Shown here: piece by piece, positions 49,604-57,298 of the stretch
Numbering within the stretch: the first letter of the stretch is position 1
Layout: every line of letters begins with the position of its first letter
Origin: an uncultured Eubacteriales bacterium
Lineage (GTDB): Bacteria; Bacillota; Clostridia; Christensenellales; Borkfalkiaceae
Direction: 5' to 3'
DNA: 64,000 nt
Assembly (NCBI GenBank): GCA_900548285.1
Contig: URKE01000001.1
Location: 45,099 to 109,098, forward strand
Program-made: the position numbers and the translations under genes
The notes under the pieces: generated by a model
What the model was told of the DNA's origin: nothing
Seen by the model: only the letters and a program-made list of their open reading frames with translations
The model's database searches: none

Positions 49604-50812
49604 ATGAAAAATTACGAAGTCGCCGTTCTGGGCGGCGGTTTTTCCGGACTTGTTTCCGCAATAATTCTGTCCGAATTTTTCGGCGGGGAAAACGTTCTTG
49701 TCCTCGAGAAAAACGACCGCGTCGGGAAGAAAATTCTCGCCACGGGCAACGGCAGAGGCAACGTGTCCAACAGCGACGTTTCGGCGGAAAATTATCACTC
49801 GTCCGGGGTGATGACGGATGTGGCGAACACTCTCGAAAAATACGGCAATAAGTCGATTATCGCCTTTTTTCGCTCGCTGGGCGTGCCTGTCACGGCGGAC
49901 GGCGACAGGATTTATCCCGCGAGTTTGCAGGCTAATTCGTTGCTCGATTCCATGCGCGCGAAACTCGAATATCTTAAAACGGATATAAAAACAAACGCCG
50001 AGGGTTTGAAAATCGATTGTGAACGCGGACGTTACGTTATCCGTACGGCGAGCGGAGAATTTGCCGCGAAGAGAGTGGTTTTCGCAACGGGCGGCAAAGC
50101 AGGAAAGCAATACGGAACCGACGGCAGCGCGTTTGAAATATTAAAAGAACACGGGGTGAAAATCACGCCGCTTTCTCCCGCAATCGTTCAGTTAAAAACG
50201 GAAACGGAGTGGATCAAGGGGCTTAAAGGACTGAAAGAAAAGGCTCTCGTCACCGCTTACGACGGCGAAAGACCTCTTAAAAGTTTTGTCGGCGACGTCC
50301 TTTTCACCGATTACGGCGTGAGCGGAAACGCGGCGTTTTACCTTTCGTCCTATCTCGTCGGGGCAAAAGATCCGCAGATTTCGATTTCGTTCACGGGAAT
50401 GGAACAGACGGAACTCGCCGATTTTCTCAAGGAAAAAATCGCATCGCTTCCTTACGTCGCCGCAGACGACGTTCTTTCGGGCGTCATCAATAAACAGATA
50501 GGTAAAGCGATTGTGAAAAGGAGCGGAGTTAAAATCGCGGACGAACGTTCTATGGAAAGAATTGCCCGCGTCGCGAAAGATTTTAGATTGAAGGTTGCCG
50601 GAACGCTCGGTTTCGATTACGCTCAGGTCACGCGCGGCGGGGTTGCCGCCGAAGAACTCGGCGACGGTTTTGAATTGAAAAAGATGCCCGGGGTTTACGT
50701 TGCGGGCGAAGCGACGGACGTGGACGGCGATTGCGGCGGATATAATCTGCAATGGGCGTATTCGTCGGCGCGCGCGGTTTGCGACAAGATAATCGCCGAA
50801 GCGGAACAATAA
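49604..50812 (+). CDS. HI0933/YhiN-family FAD-dependent protein
   Basis: The 402-residue flavoprotein has the dinucleotide loop VAVLGGGFSGLVSA, KNDRVGKKILATGNGRGNVSN, VVFATGGKAGKQYGTDGSAF and the C-terminal GVYVAGEATDVDGDCGGYNLQWAYSSA, all typical of the HI0933-like family (aminoacetone oxidase/BaiN relatives). The physiological substrate is not established. ATG 49604 follows TGAGGTG. A second FAD protein starts 20 bases after the stop. Confidence 0.9.
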   Translation: MKNYEVAVLGGGFSGLVSAIILSEFFGGENVLVLEKNDRVGKKILATGNGRGNVSNSDVSAENYHSSGVMTDVANTLEKYGNKSIIAFFRSLGVPVTADGDRIYPASLQANSLLDSMRAKLEYLKTDIKTNAEGLKIDCERGRYVIRTASGEFAAKRVVFATGGKAGKQYGTDGSAFEILKEHGVKITPLSPAIVQLKTETEWIKGLKGLKEKALVTAYDGERPLKSFVGDVLFTDYGVSGNAAFYLSSYLVGAKDPQISISFTGMEQTELADFLKEKIASLPYVAADDVLSGVINKQIGKAIVKRSGVKIADERSMERIARVAKDFRLKVAGTLGFDYAQVTRGGVAAEELGDGFELKKMPGVYVAGEATDVDGDCGGYNLQWAYSSARAVCDKIIAEAEQ

Positions 50813-50832
50813 CGATAACGCCGAAAAGAAAT

Positions 50833-52368
50833 ATGAGGATAGATAATCTTAAAATGCCGGTAACGGCAAGCGTAAACGACGTCCGTCGGGCTGCGGAAAA
50901 ACGCGCGGGGATAAAAAACGCGCCTTATTTCAGTCTTTTAAAAAAGTCCGTCGACGCGCGCGACAAAAATAATATATTATGCGTTTACAGCGCGGAAGTT
51001 TCGCGCGAGCCGTTGCTTCCACCCGAAAAGCCGCGGTTAAAGCAGGCGGAAAAACGCGTCGACGTAATCATCGCGGGGTTCGGTCCTGCGGGAATGTTCT
51101 GCGCGTTATATCTTGCGAGGGCCGGTTTCAAGCCCGTTGTTTTAGAGCGCGGAAAGAACGTTGACGAAAGGCAGAAGTCGGTCAATAAGTTCGTTAACGA
51201 GGGTTTTCTGGACGTAAACAGCAACATTCAGTTCGGCGAGGGCGGCGCGGGAACGTTCTCGGACGGCAAACTCAACACGGGTGTGAATCACCCTTTGATT
51301 AAAACCGTTCTGCGCGATTTCGTGGAACACGGCGCGCCGGAAGATATCGAATATCTTGCCAAGCCGCATATCGGCAGCGACAGACTCCCCGCCGCGGTGA
51401 AGAGTATCCGCGAGGAAATAGAACGCCTCGGCGGTAAGGTTTTGTTTTCGCATAAACTCGAAAAAATCAACGTCACGGGCGGCAAGGTGACTTCAGTAAC
51501 GGTCAACGGTAACGATATGAAAGCGGACGCGGTGGTTACGGCGATAGGTCACAGCGCGAGGGATACGTTTTATTCCTTGCTCGGCTCGGGCGTGACTATG
51601 GAAAGAAAGGCTTTTGCCGTCGGCGTGAGAATAGAGCATAAAAGAAGAGATATCGACGTGGCTCAGTACGGTGAAAAATTCGCCGATCTTCTGCCCGCTG
51701 CGGATTACAGGCTTGCCAGCCATAAGGGGAACAGGGGCGTTTTTACGTTCTGTATGTGTCCGGGCGGCTACGTTATGCCCGCTGCTTCGGAAGAAGGAAT
51801 GGTCGTCACCAACGGAATGAGTCTTTACGCAAGGGACGGCGAAAACTCCAACAGCGCGGTTTTGTGCGAGGTTTATCCTGCGGATTTTTACGACGGAATT
51901 CTCGGCGGAGCGGAACTCCAGCGCGACGTCGAAAGAGCGGCGTTCCGCCTCGGCGGCGGGGATTACAAAGCCCCCGTTCAGACGGTTAAGGACTTCTTCG
52001 ACGGCAGGCGCTCGGAGCGGCTTTATGGCGTTAAACCGACTTATAGCCGCGGATTTGAACTTTCCGACCTCAACGAAGGCATTCCGCGTTTTATCTCGGA
52101 TAACCTTAAAACCGGCATAAAAGATATGGGAGCAAAACTGAAAGGTTTCGACAGCGGCGAGGCGGTTCTCACGGGTTACGAAACGAGGTCGTCCAGCCCG
52201 GTGAGAATTCTGCGCGGCGATAACGCGGAGAGCGTTTCCGTTGAAAATTTGTTCCCTTGCGGCGAGGGTTGCGGTTATGCCGGCGGAATAATGAGCGCGG
52301 CGGTGGACGGAATCAAAACGGCGATCGCCATTGCGGATAAGTTCGGCGCGGACAAATCGGCAAAATAA
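50833..52368 (+). CDS. FAD-dependent dehydrogenase, COG2509 type
   Basis: The 511-residue protein has an N-terminal domain of about 75 residues (MRIDNLKMPVTASVNDVRRAAEKRAGI) typical of COG2509, the FAD loop VIIAGFGPAGMFCALYLARAG, the FGEGGAGTFSDGKLNTGV segment and a C-terminal NLFPCGEGCGYAGGIMSAAVDG. The function is unknown in the family. A hairpin terminator follows about 50 bases after the stop. Confidence 0.88.
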   Translation: MRIDNLKMPVTASVNDVRRAAEKRAGIKNAPYFSLLKKSVDARDKNNILCVYSAEVSREPLLPPEKPRLKQAEKRVDVIIAGFGPAGMFCALYLARAGFKPVVLERGKNVDERQKSVNKFVNEGFLDVNSNIQFGEGGAGTFSDGKLNTGVNHPLIKTVLRDFVEHGAPEDIEYLAKPHIGSDRLPAAVKSIREEIERLGGKVLFSHKLEKINVTGGKVTSVTVNGNDMKADAVVTAIGHSARDTFYSLLGSGVTMERKAFAVGVRIEHKRRDIDVAQYGEKFADLLPAADYRLASHKGNRGVFTFCMCPGGYVMPAASEEGMVVTNGMSLYARDGENSNSAVLCEVYPADFYDGILGGAELQRDVERAAFRLGGGDYKAPVQTVKDFFDGRRSERLYGVKPTYSRGFELSDLNEGIPRFISDNLKTGIKDMGAKLKGFDSGEAVLTGYETRSSSPVRILRGDNAESVSVENLFPCGEGCGYAGGIMSAAVDGIKTAIAIADKFGADKSAK

Positions 52369-52415
52369 ATTCCGGACGAACAAATTGAAAGCGATTACAA
52401 AAAAACGAAAACCGT

Positions 52416-52470
52416 CGGGAATCGGAGCGAAAAACTTTTTATCTTTCGTTTCGGTTTCCGGCTTTTTTTT
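52416..52470 (+). terminator. Terminator of the flavoprotein operon
   Basis: A long imperfect stem (52416-52432 with 52444-52460, several G-T pairs) is followed by GC and eight Ts. Confidence 0.7.
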
Positions 52471-52471
52471 G

Positions 52472-52500
52472 TTTACTTTTTTGAATGTTTATAATATAAT
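52472..52500 (+). promoter_or_regulatory. Promoter of the MBL-rho operon
   Basis: TTTACT (52472-52477), 17 bases, TATAAT (52495-52500). The leader to ATG 52664 is about 157 bases. Confidence 0.6.
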
Positions 52501-52527
52501 ACTATATATAAGCATTTGCGCGCGGGA

Positions 52528-52611
52528 TTTATCAAGTAATAGAGTTTATCAAATAGAGTTTATCAAGTAATAGAATTTATCAAATAGCAGAATTTATCAA
52601 GTAAAGTTTAT
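52528..52611 (+). repeat. Five TTTATCAA direct repeats in the MBL-rho leader
   Basis: TTTATCAARTA occurs at 52528, 52545, 52559, 52576 and 52593, spaced by 17, 14, 17 and 17 bases. The stretch is AT-rich with almost no C in the spacers. It lies in the predicted 5' leader. Nothing else is visible in the remaining 295 bases apart from the promoter and the previous terminator. Confidence 0.75.
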
Positions 52612-52663
52612 TGAATTTTAACTGTTTAGTAATTTTCAAATTTTTCGGAGAAACAAGAAGTAA

Positions 52664-53278
52664 ATGGAAATCGAGTATTTAGGTCATTCGTCTTTTTTTC
52701 TTAAAGGTAACGAGAAAAGCGTCGTAACCGATCCGTTCGACGGCGTGGGCTACGCTATGAAACGCGTCGAGTGCGATTATTGCCTCGTTTCGCACGAACA
52801 TTTCGACCATTGTTACACGGACGGCGTGAAGTGCCGCAAAATAATCAGAAACAGCGAAGACGGTTTCGTCGTAATCGATTCTTATCACGACCACAATCTC
52901 GGCGCGCTTCGCGGGAAAAACAGAATTTTCCTTTTCTCCGTGGACGGAATAAAATTTTGTCATATGGGCGATATCGGCGAGTATTATTCCGACAGGCTCA
53001 TAGAGGAAATCGGCGAGCCGGACGTGCTGTTTATTCCCGTCGGCGGGAATTACACGACGGACGGCAAAGAGGCGGCAAAGTTCGCGGCGGCGATCAAAGC
53101 GAAAATAACCGTACCTATGCACTATAAAACAAAGAGATGCGAAATCGATATCGACGGCGCGGAAGATTTTCTGATGCGCATGCCGAACGTGATTAAAGTT
53201 CCCGAAAAAATCGAACTTACCAAGGAAACGCTTCCGAAGTTCGAGAGCGTGTTCGTCTTTGACGATAAAAAATTTTGA
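52664..53278 (+). CDS. Metallo-beta-lactamase-fold hydrolase (UlaG-like)
   Basis: The 204-residue protein has MEIEYLGHSSFFLKG, VVTDPFDGVGYAM, the metal motif SHEHFDH, FCHMGDIGEYY and VPMHYKTKR, matching short MBL hydrolases of the UlaG/YtkL group. The substrate is unknown. It is followed after ten bases by rho, and the two share a promoter. Confidence 0.85.
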   Translation: MEIEYLGHSSFFLKGNEKSVVTDPFDGVGYAMKRVECDYCLVSHEHFDHCYTDGVKCRKIIRNSEDGFVVIDSYHDHNLGALRGKNRIFLFSVDGIKFCHMGDIGEYYSDRLIEEIGEPDVLFIPVGGNYTTDGKEAAKFAAAIKAKITVPMHYKTKRCEIDIDGAEDFLMRMPNVIKVPEKIELTKETLPKFESVFVFDDKKF

Positions 53279-53288
53279 GAGGTTAGAA

Positions 53289-54845
53289 ATGGCTGACAAT
53301 TGCACGATGACGAAGTATACCGAAGAATACCTGAAAGCGAAGAGCATTTACGATCTGAGGAAAATTTTAAGAGGACTCGGCGGAGTTCCGGGAGGAAAAG
53401 GCAAAGCCGATCTTATAGCGGCTGTGTTGTCTATTCAGGAAAACGCCGTTGTTCCAAATCGCAGCACAAGGGGCAGAAAACCGCTCGAAATGAAGGAATA
53501 CGCCGAAAACTTTGAAAAGAAGGTTTTGAGCGAAAAGGAAGAGCCGGTTAACGGCGGATTTCCCGGGTTGCTTCCGGGCGGAAATCCGGAGGAACTTTCC
53601 GAAACAAAACAAAGCAACGGAGAAAAACGCGGCGCGCAACGGCCCGACGGGTTATCCGTGGCGAATTTTTCCGATTCCGAACCCAAGGACGAAGGCGCGC
53701 CTACGGACGTTAAAGCCGAGGGCGTTCTGGAACTTCACCCCGACGGTTACGGATTTTTAAGAGCGGCTAATTACGAGTGTACGACGAAGGACGTTTTCGT
53801 CGCAAGACCGCTCGTCAAGCAATACGGATTACGTCGCGGCGATTTTATCGTCGGAACGAGTGCGAAACTCCGCGAAACGGGCGCCGCCGCGCTCAGAACG
53901 GTTTACTCGGTGAACGGATATTTCCCCGAAAAACTTTTCCGCCGCCCCAATTTCGACGATCTGACGGCGAGATATCCTTGCGAGAGATTCACTCTCGAGA
54001 AAAAGGACTCGGAGTTCGATCTTTCGATAAGGTCGATGGATTTGTTCTGTCCGATAGGCAAAGGGCAAAGAGGGCTTATCGTCGCGCCGCCGAAAGCCGG
54101 CAAGACGACGCTTCTGAAGAAAATAGCCAATTCCATAGGCGACAATTATCCGTCCGCTCATCTGATAACCCTTCTTATCGACGAAAGACCGGAAGAAGTC
54201 ACCGATATGAGAGAGAGCGTGAAGGGCGAGGTGGTTTATTCCACGTTCGACGAAACGGCGGAGCATCACATAAAAGTTTCGGAACTCGTCATGTGGCGAG
54301 CCAAGAGGCTTGCGGAACTTGGCAAGGACGTGGTTATCCTTCTCGATTCGCTCACCAAACTCGCGAGGGCGTATAACTCAACCGTGCCGTCGTCAGGCAA
54401 AATTCTTTCGGGCGGTATCGACCCGATCGCGCTCCAGCCGCCGAAAAAATTCTTCGGTTCGGCTCGGAATATCGACAACGGCGGAAGCCTTACGATAATC
54501 GCGACCGTTCTCGTTGAAACGGGCAGCAGAATGGACGACGTTATTTACGAGGAATTCAAAGGAACGGGCAACATGGAACTTATGTTATCCCGCCAGCTTT
54601 CCGAACGCAGAATTTTCCCCGCGATAGACCTTTACAAGTCCGGCACGAGAAAGGACGAGTTGTTGCTCACGAAAGCCGAACTCGATTGCGCTTATTCCTT
54701 GCGCAGACTCCTCGCCGAGGACAGAAACGCGAGCGAAAACGTACTCGATATGATGGCGAAATGCCGCGACAACGCGGAATTCGTAAAAAGAGTTCCCGAA
54801 TGGATAAAACTCGCAAGAAAGTCAAAAGAGTACCCGAACGGATAA
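53289..54845 (+). CDS. rho: Transcription termination factor Rho
   Basis: Rho is the hexameric RNA helicase that ends transcription of untranslated RNA. The 518-residue protein has an N-terminal helical domain ([13 protein letters not shown]) followed by a 75-residue low-complexity insertion. The cold-shock-like RNA-binding domain follows ([19 protein letters not shown]), then the ATPase with Walker [11 protein letters not shown] (about residue 266), [25 protein letters not shown] and [22 protein letters not shown] 53289 follows GAGG. The final codons ([14 protein letters not shown]) are the first copy of a 38-bp tandem repeat. Confidence 0.96.
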   Translation: MADNCTMTKYTEEYLKAKSIYDLRKILRGLGGVPGGKGKADLIAAVLSIQENAVVPNRSTRGRKPLEMKEYAENFEKKVLSEKEEPVNGGFPGLLPGGNPEELSETKQSNGEKRGAQRPDGLSVANFSDSEPKDEGAPTDVKAEGVLELHPDGYGFLRAANYECTTKDVFVARPLVKQYGLRRGDFIVGTSAKLRETGAAALRTVYSVNGYFPEKLFRRPNFDDLTARYPCERFTLEKKDSEFDLSIRSMDLFCPIGKGQRGLIVAPPKAGKTTLLKKIANSIGDNYPSAHLITLLIDERPEEVTDMRESVKGEVVYSTFDETAEHHIKVSELVMWRAKRLAELGKDVVILLDSLTKLARAYNSTVPSSGKILSGGIDPIALQPPKKFFGSARNIDNGGSLTIIATVLVETGSRMDDVIYEEFKGTGNMELMLSRQLSERRIFPAIDLYKSGTRKDELLLTKAELDCAYSLRRLLAEDRNASENVLDMMAKCRDNAEFVKRVPEWIKLARKSKEYPNG

Positions 54846-54962
54846 AACCCGCAAGAAAGTCAAAAGAGTATCCGAACGGATAAAACTCGCAAGAAAGTCA
54901 AAAGAGTACCCGAACGGATAAAACTCGCAGGAAAGAAAGAGTACCCGAACGGATAAAACCCG
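54802..54962 (+). repeat. 38-bp tandem repeat extending the rho 3' end
   Basis: Units start GGATAAAA at 54802, 54840, 54878, 54916 and 54951 (spacings 38, 38, 38, 35). The first unit is coding, the rest lie past the stop. The region up to 54997 has no gene. Confidence 0.88.
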
Positions 54963-54997
54963 CCGTAAAGCGATTTTACTTGAAGCGATTTTACGTT

Positions 54998-55642
54998 TTA
55001 TCGCGAGGCTCGATATTCAACTGCATCGGCGAACGCTCCGAATATTTTTTCGGTCACGCTTTGTTCCATTCTTTCGGGGTGAAACTGAGCGCAGAAAATA
55101 TTTTCGCCGTAAATCGCCGCTTCGATCGTGAGGTCGGGGGCGACGGCGACGATTTTCGCGTTGTCCGGAACGATATCCACGGCCTGACGATGCGCGGAAT
55201 TCACCCGGTCGAGTTTACCGAATAATTCTCCGCATGCGGAAACGGGGTGGTAAACGTCTTGTTTGCCCATATGCCCGTTCACGGTTTTCAGCGATCCGCC
55301 GAAGAACACGTTGACGAGCTGAAAACCCCTGCATATCGCGAGAACGGGCTTGTTTTCACCGATAAAACGGTGCAAAAGATTAAATTCGAGTTTGTCTTTG
55401 ACGAAATTTACGTTGCGGGCGGGAACGTCGCCGCGATAAAACGCAGGCAAAACGTCGCCGCCGCCGACGAGCAGAAGTCCGCCGTAAGCGTCAATGCTTC
55501 CCGGGGATAAAGAGCAATCGTAACCGAGCGAAACGAGATCGAGCGCGCGGAGATAAGTTTCCGGCGGACGCGGATGCGCCACGAGAACAATCGGTAAAGA
55601 GCGGTTTTCGTTTCGACTTGTAATTGATAAATCCGATATCAT
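54998..55642 (-). CDS. Class I glutamine amidotransferase-like, peptidase C26 family
   Basis: The 214-residue protein resembles gamma-glutamyl-GABA hydrolases. It has GGLLLVGGGDVLPAFY, the nucleophile elbow LAICRGFQLVNVFFGGSL (cysteine), NSAHRQAVD and the His-Pro-Glu triad end in QFHPERME. The likely role is to hydrolyse gamma-glutamyl amides. ATG complementary to 55640-55642; upstream TATAAA seven bases away suggests a leaderless message, with only a weak -35. Confidence 0.85.
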   Translation of the reverse strand: MISDLSITSRNENRSLPIVLVAHPRPPETYLRALDLVSLGYDCSLSPGSIDAYGGLLLVGGGDVLPAFYRGDVPARNVNFVKDKLEFNLLHRFIGENKPVLAICRGFQLVNVFFGGSLKTVNGHMGKQDVYHPVSACGELFGKLDRVNSAHRQAVDIVPDNAKIVAVAPDLTIEAAIYGENIFCAQFHPERMEQSVTEKIFGAFADAVEYRASR

Positions 55643-55680
55643 ACGATATTTTATAAAAAACAACGAAAAAATGTGACTTT

Positions 55681-55728
55681 GCGGCAATTAATGCGGTAAT
55701 TAAAGCGGTAATTAATGCGGCAATCAAA
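55681..55728 (+). repeat. 12-bp tandem repeat upstream of mtnN
   Basis: Four units of GCGGYAATTAAW lie at 55681, 55693, 55705 and 55717, between the divergent C26 and mtnN genes. Confidence 0.85.
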
Positions 55729-55747
55729 GAAAAGGATTTAAACGTTT

Positions 55748-56446
55748 ATGAAAAAAATAGGAATGGTCGTCGCTCTCGAAAAGGAACTTACAGCCTTTTT
55801 AAAAGAGCAGACCGTTGAAATAAAAGAGGAAAAATCGGGCGCGTTTCACGTTCTTGAATTTAAAATCGGAGAGTGCGACGTAGTATGCGTGAAGTCGGGC
55901 GTGGGCGAAATTTTCGCGGCGGCAGCAACGCAATATCTTATTTCCGTATATAACCCCGAAGCGATAATCAACTTCGGCATTTGCGGCAGTTTAACAAAGG
56001 ACCTCGGCGTGGAAAAAGTCGCGCTGGTCAAAGGCGTCGTGCATTATGCGTTCGATACGTCCGCCGTGGATAACATCGAACCGGGCAGATACGAGCAATT
56101 CGACGGCCCGATAATCCCCTGCGACGAAAAACTTCTCGCCGCGGCGAGAAAAATCTCCGGGGGCGAATTACCCGAAGTTATATGCGCGTCGGCGGATAAA
56201 TTTGTTGCGGAAAGCGACGAAAAACGCGCGCTGAGAGAAACTTACGGCGCGTCCGTGTGCGAAATGGAAAGCGCGGGCGTTCTGCTTACGTGTAAAAACG
56301 CAGGCGTGCCTTGTCTTATCGTCAAAGCCGTTTCGGACGGCGAGGGCGGCGCGGAGGACTACGTGAAACTCGCGCGCAGAGCAGCGGGGCAATACGCGGG
56401 GCTTATAACGAAACTTCTGACCGATATACCCGATATGGGAATATAA
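55748..56446 (+). CDS. mtnN: 5'-methylthioadenosine/S-adenosylhomocysteine nucleosidase
   Basis: It splits MTA and SAH to adenine and a thio-ribose, clearing methylation by-products. The 232-residue protein has the start MKKIGMVVALEKEL, the FGICGSL strand, the ribose-binding CEMESAG and the catalytic aspartate region VKAVSDGEGG. It is a nucleosidase rather than a phosphorylase by length and N-terminus. SD is AAAGGA, a little distant (11 bases). Confidence 0.9.
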   Translation: MKKIGMVVALEKELTAFLKEQTVEIKEEKSGAFHVLEFKIGECDVVCVKSGVGEIFAAAATQYLISVYNPEAIINFGICGSLTKDLGVEKVALVKGVVHYAFDTSAVDNIEPGRYEQFDGPIIPCDEKLLAAARKISGGELPEVICASADKFVAESDEKRALRETYGASVCEMESAGVLLTCKNAGVPCLIVKAVSDGEGGAEDYVKLARRAAGQYAGLITKLLTDIPDMGI

Positions 56447-56491
56447 ACGGCGGCATAACATAAACGGCGGCATTTTTCCGATACTGAATAT

Positions 56492-57268
56492 ATGAGATTA
56501 AGAAGAAAGAAAAAACTCGGACTCGCGCTCGGAAGCGGCGGCGCAAAGGGAATGGCCCTTTTAGGCGCGCTAAGGGCGCTCGAAGAAGAAAAAATAGAAT
56601 TCGACGTGGTTGCCGGCACGAGCATAGGCAGCGTTGTCGGCGCGTTATACGCAAAAGGTTATACCGTGGGCGATATGCTCAGATTAAAGGATTCGTCGGG
56701 CGTGAGAGATCCGCAGAACGTTATTATGTTTTTCCTCGGCGGGCAGGGGCTTACGGGCATTATGCGCCGCATTACGGGCGGCGCGTATTTCGACGACCTG
56801 ATAAAGCCTTTCCGGGCTGTTGCGACCGACCTCGTAACGGGCGAAGAAATCGATATCGGCGCGGGCGACGTGTCCACGGCGATAGCGGCGTCGAGCGCGA
56901 TTCCTCCAACGTTCCGCCCGGTGGAAAGGGACGGACGCAGACTTGTGGACGGCGCGTACGTCAACAGCGTCCCCGCGGACGTGGTTAAGTCTCTCGGCGC
57001 GGATAAAATACTCGCAATAAATCTCGGCGCGGAAAGCGGTACAAACGAAGTCATAAAGCGTTCTCTCGATTCTCTTTATCCCGGGAACGGCGTTAAACTC
57101 GGCAAAAGAAGCGAGCAGTGTTACAAGTTTTCGGATTTCGTGCTTGCTCCCGACCTGAGAAATTACACGGGCGCGGACATAACGCGGCTCGACGAGATGT
57201 ACGATATAGGTTACGAAGAAGCAAGAAAAAAAATGGATTTTATAAAAGCGGCTCTCGGCGTGGATTAA
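56492..57268 (+). CDS. Patatin-like phospholipase (RssA type)
   Basis: The 258-residue serine acyl hydrolase has the oxyanion GSGGAKGMALLGAL, the nucleophile GTSIGSVVGALYA and the DG dyad in LVDGAYVNSVP. The domain is of the short RssA/NTE type without membrane anchor. The substrate is unknown. A duplicated ATAACATAAACGGCGGCAT stretch lies in front of it. Confidence 0.88.
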   Translation: MRLRRKKKLGLALGSGGAKGMALLGALRALEEEKIEFDVVAGTSIGSVVGALYAKGYTVGDMLRLKDSSGVRDPQNVIMFFLGGQGLTGIMRRITGGAYFDDLIKPFRAVATDLVTGEEIDIGAGDVSTAIAASSAIPPTFRPVERDGRRLVDGAYVNSVPADVVKSLGADKILAINLGAESGTNEVIKRSLDSLYPGNGVKLGKRSEQCYKFSDFVLAPDLRNYTGADITRLDEMYDIGYEEARKKMDFIKAALGVD

Positions 57269-57298
57269 AGCGGGAACCGACCGTGAAAATATAGACAT

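Noticed and set aside
52528..52611. Iteron-type replication origin
   Set aside because: Five AT-rich repeats are suggestive, but there is no initiator gene and they lie in a predicted mRNA leader of a chromosomal operon.
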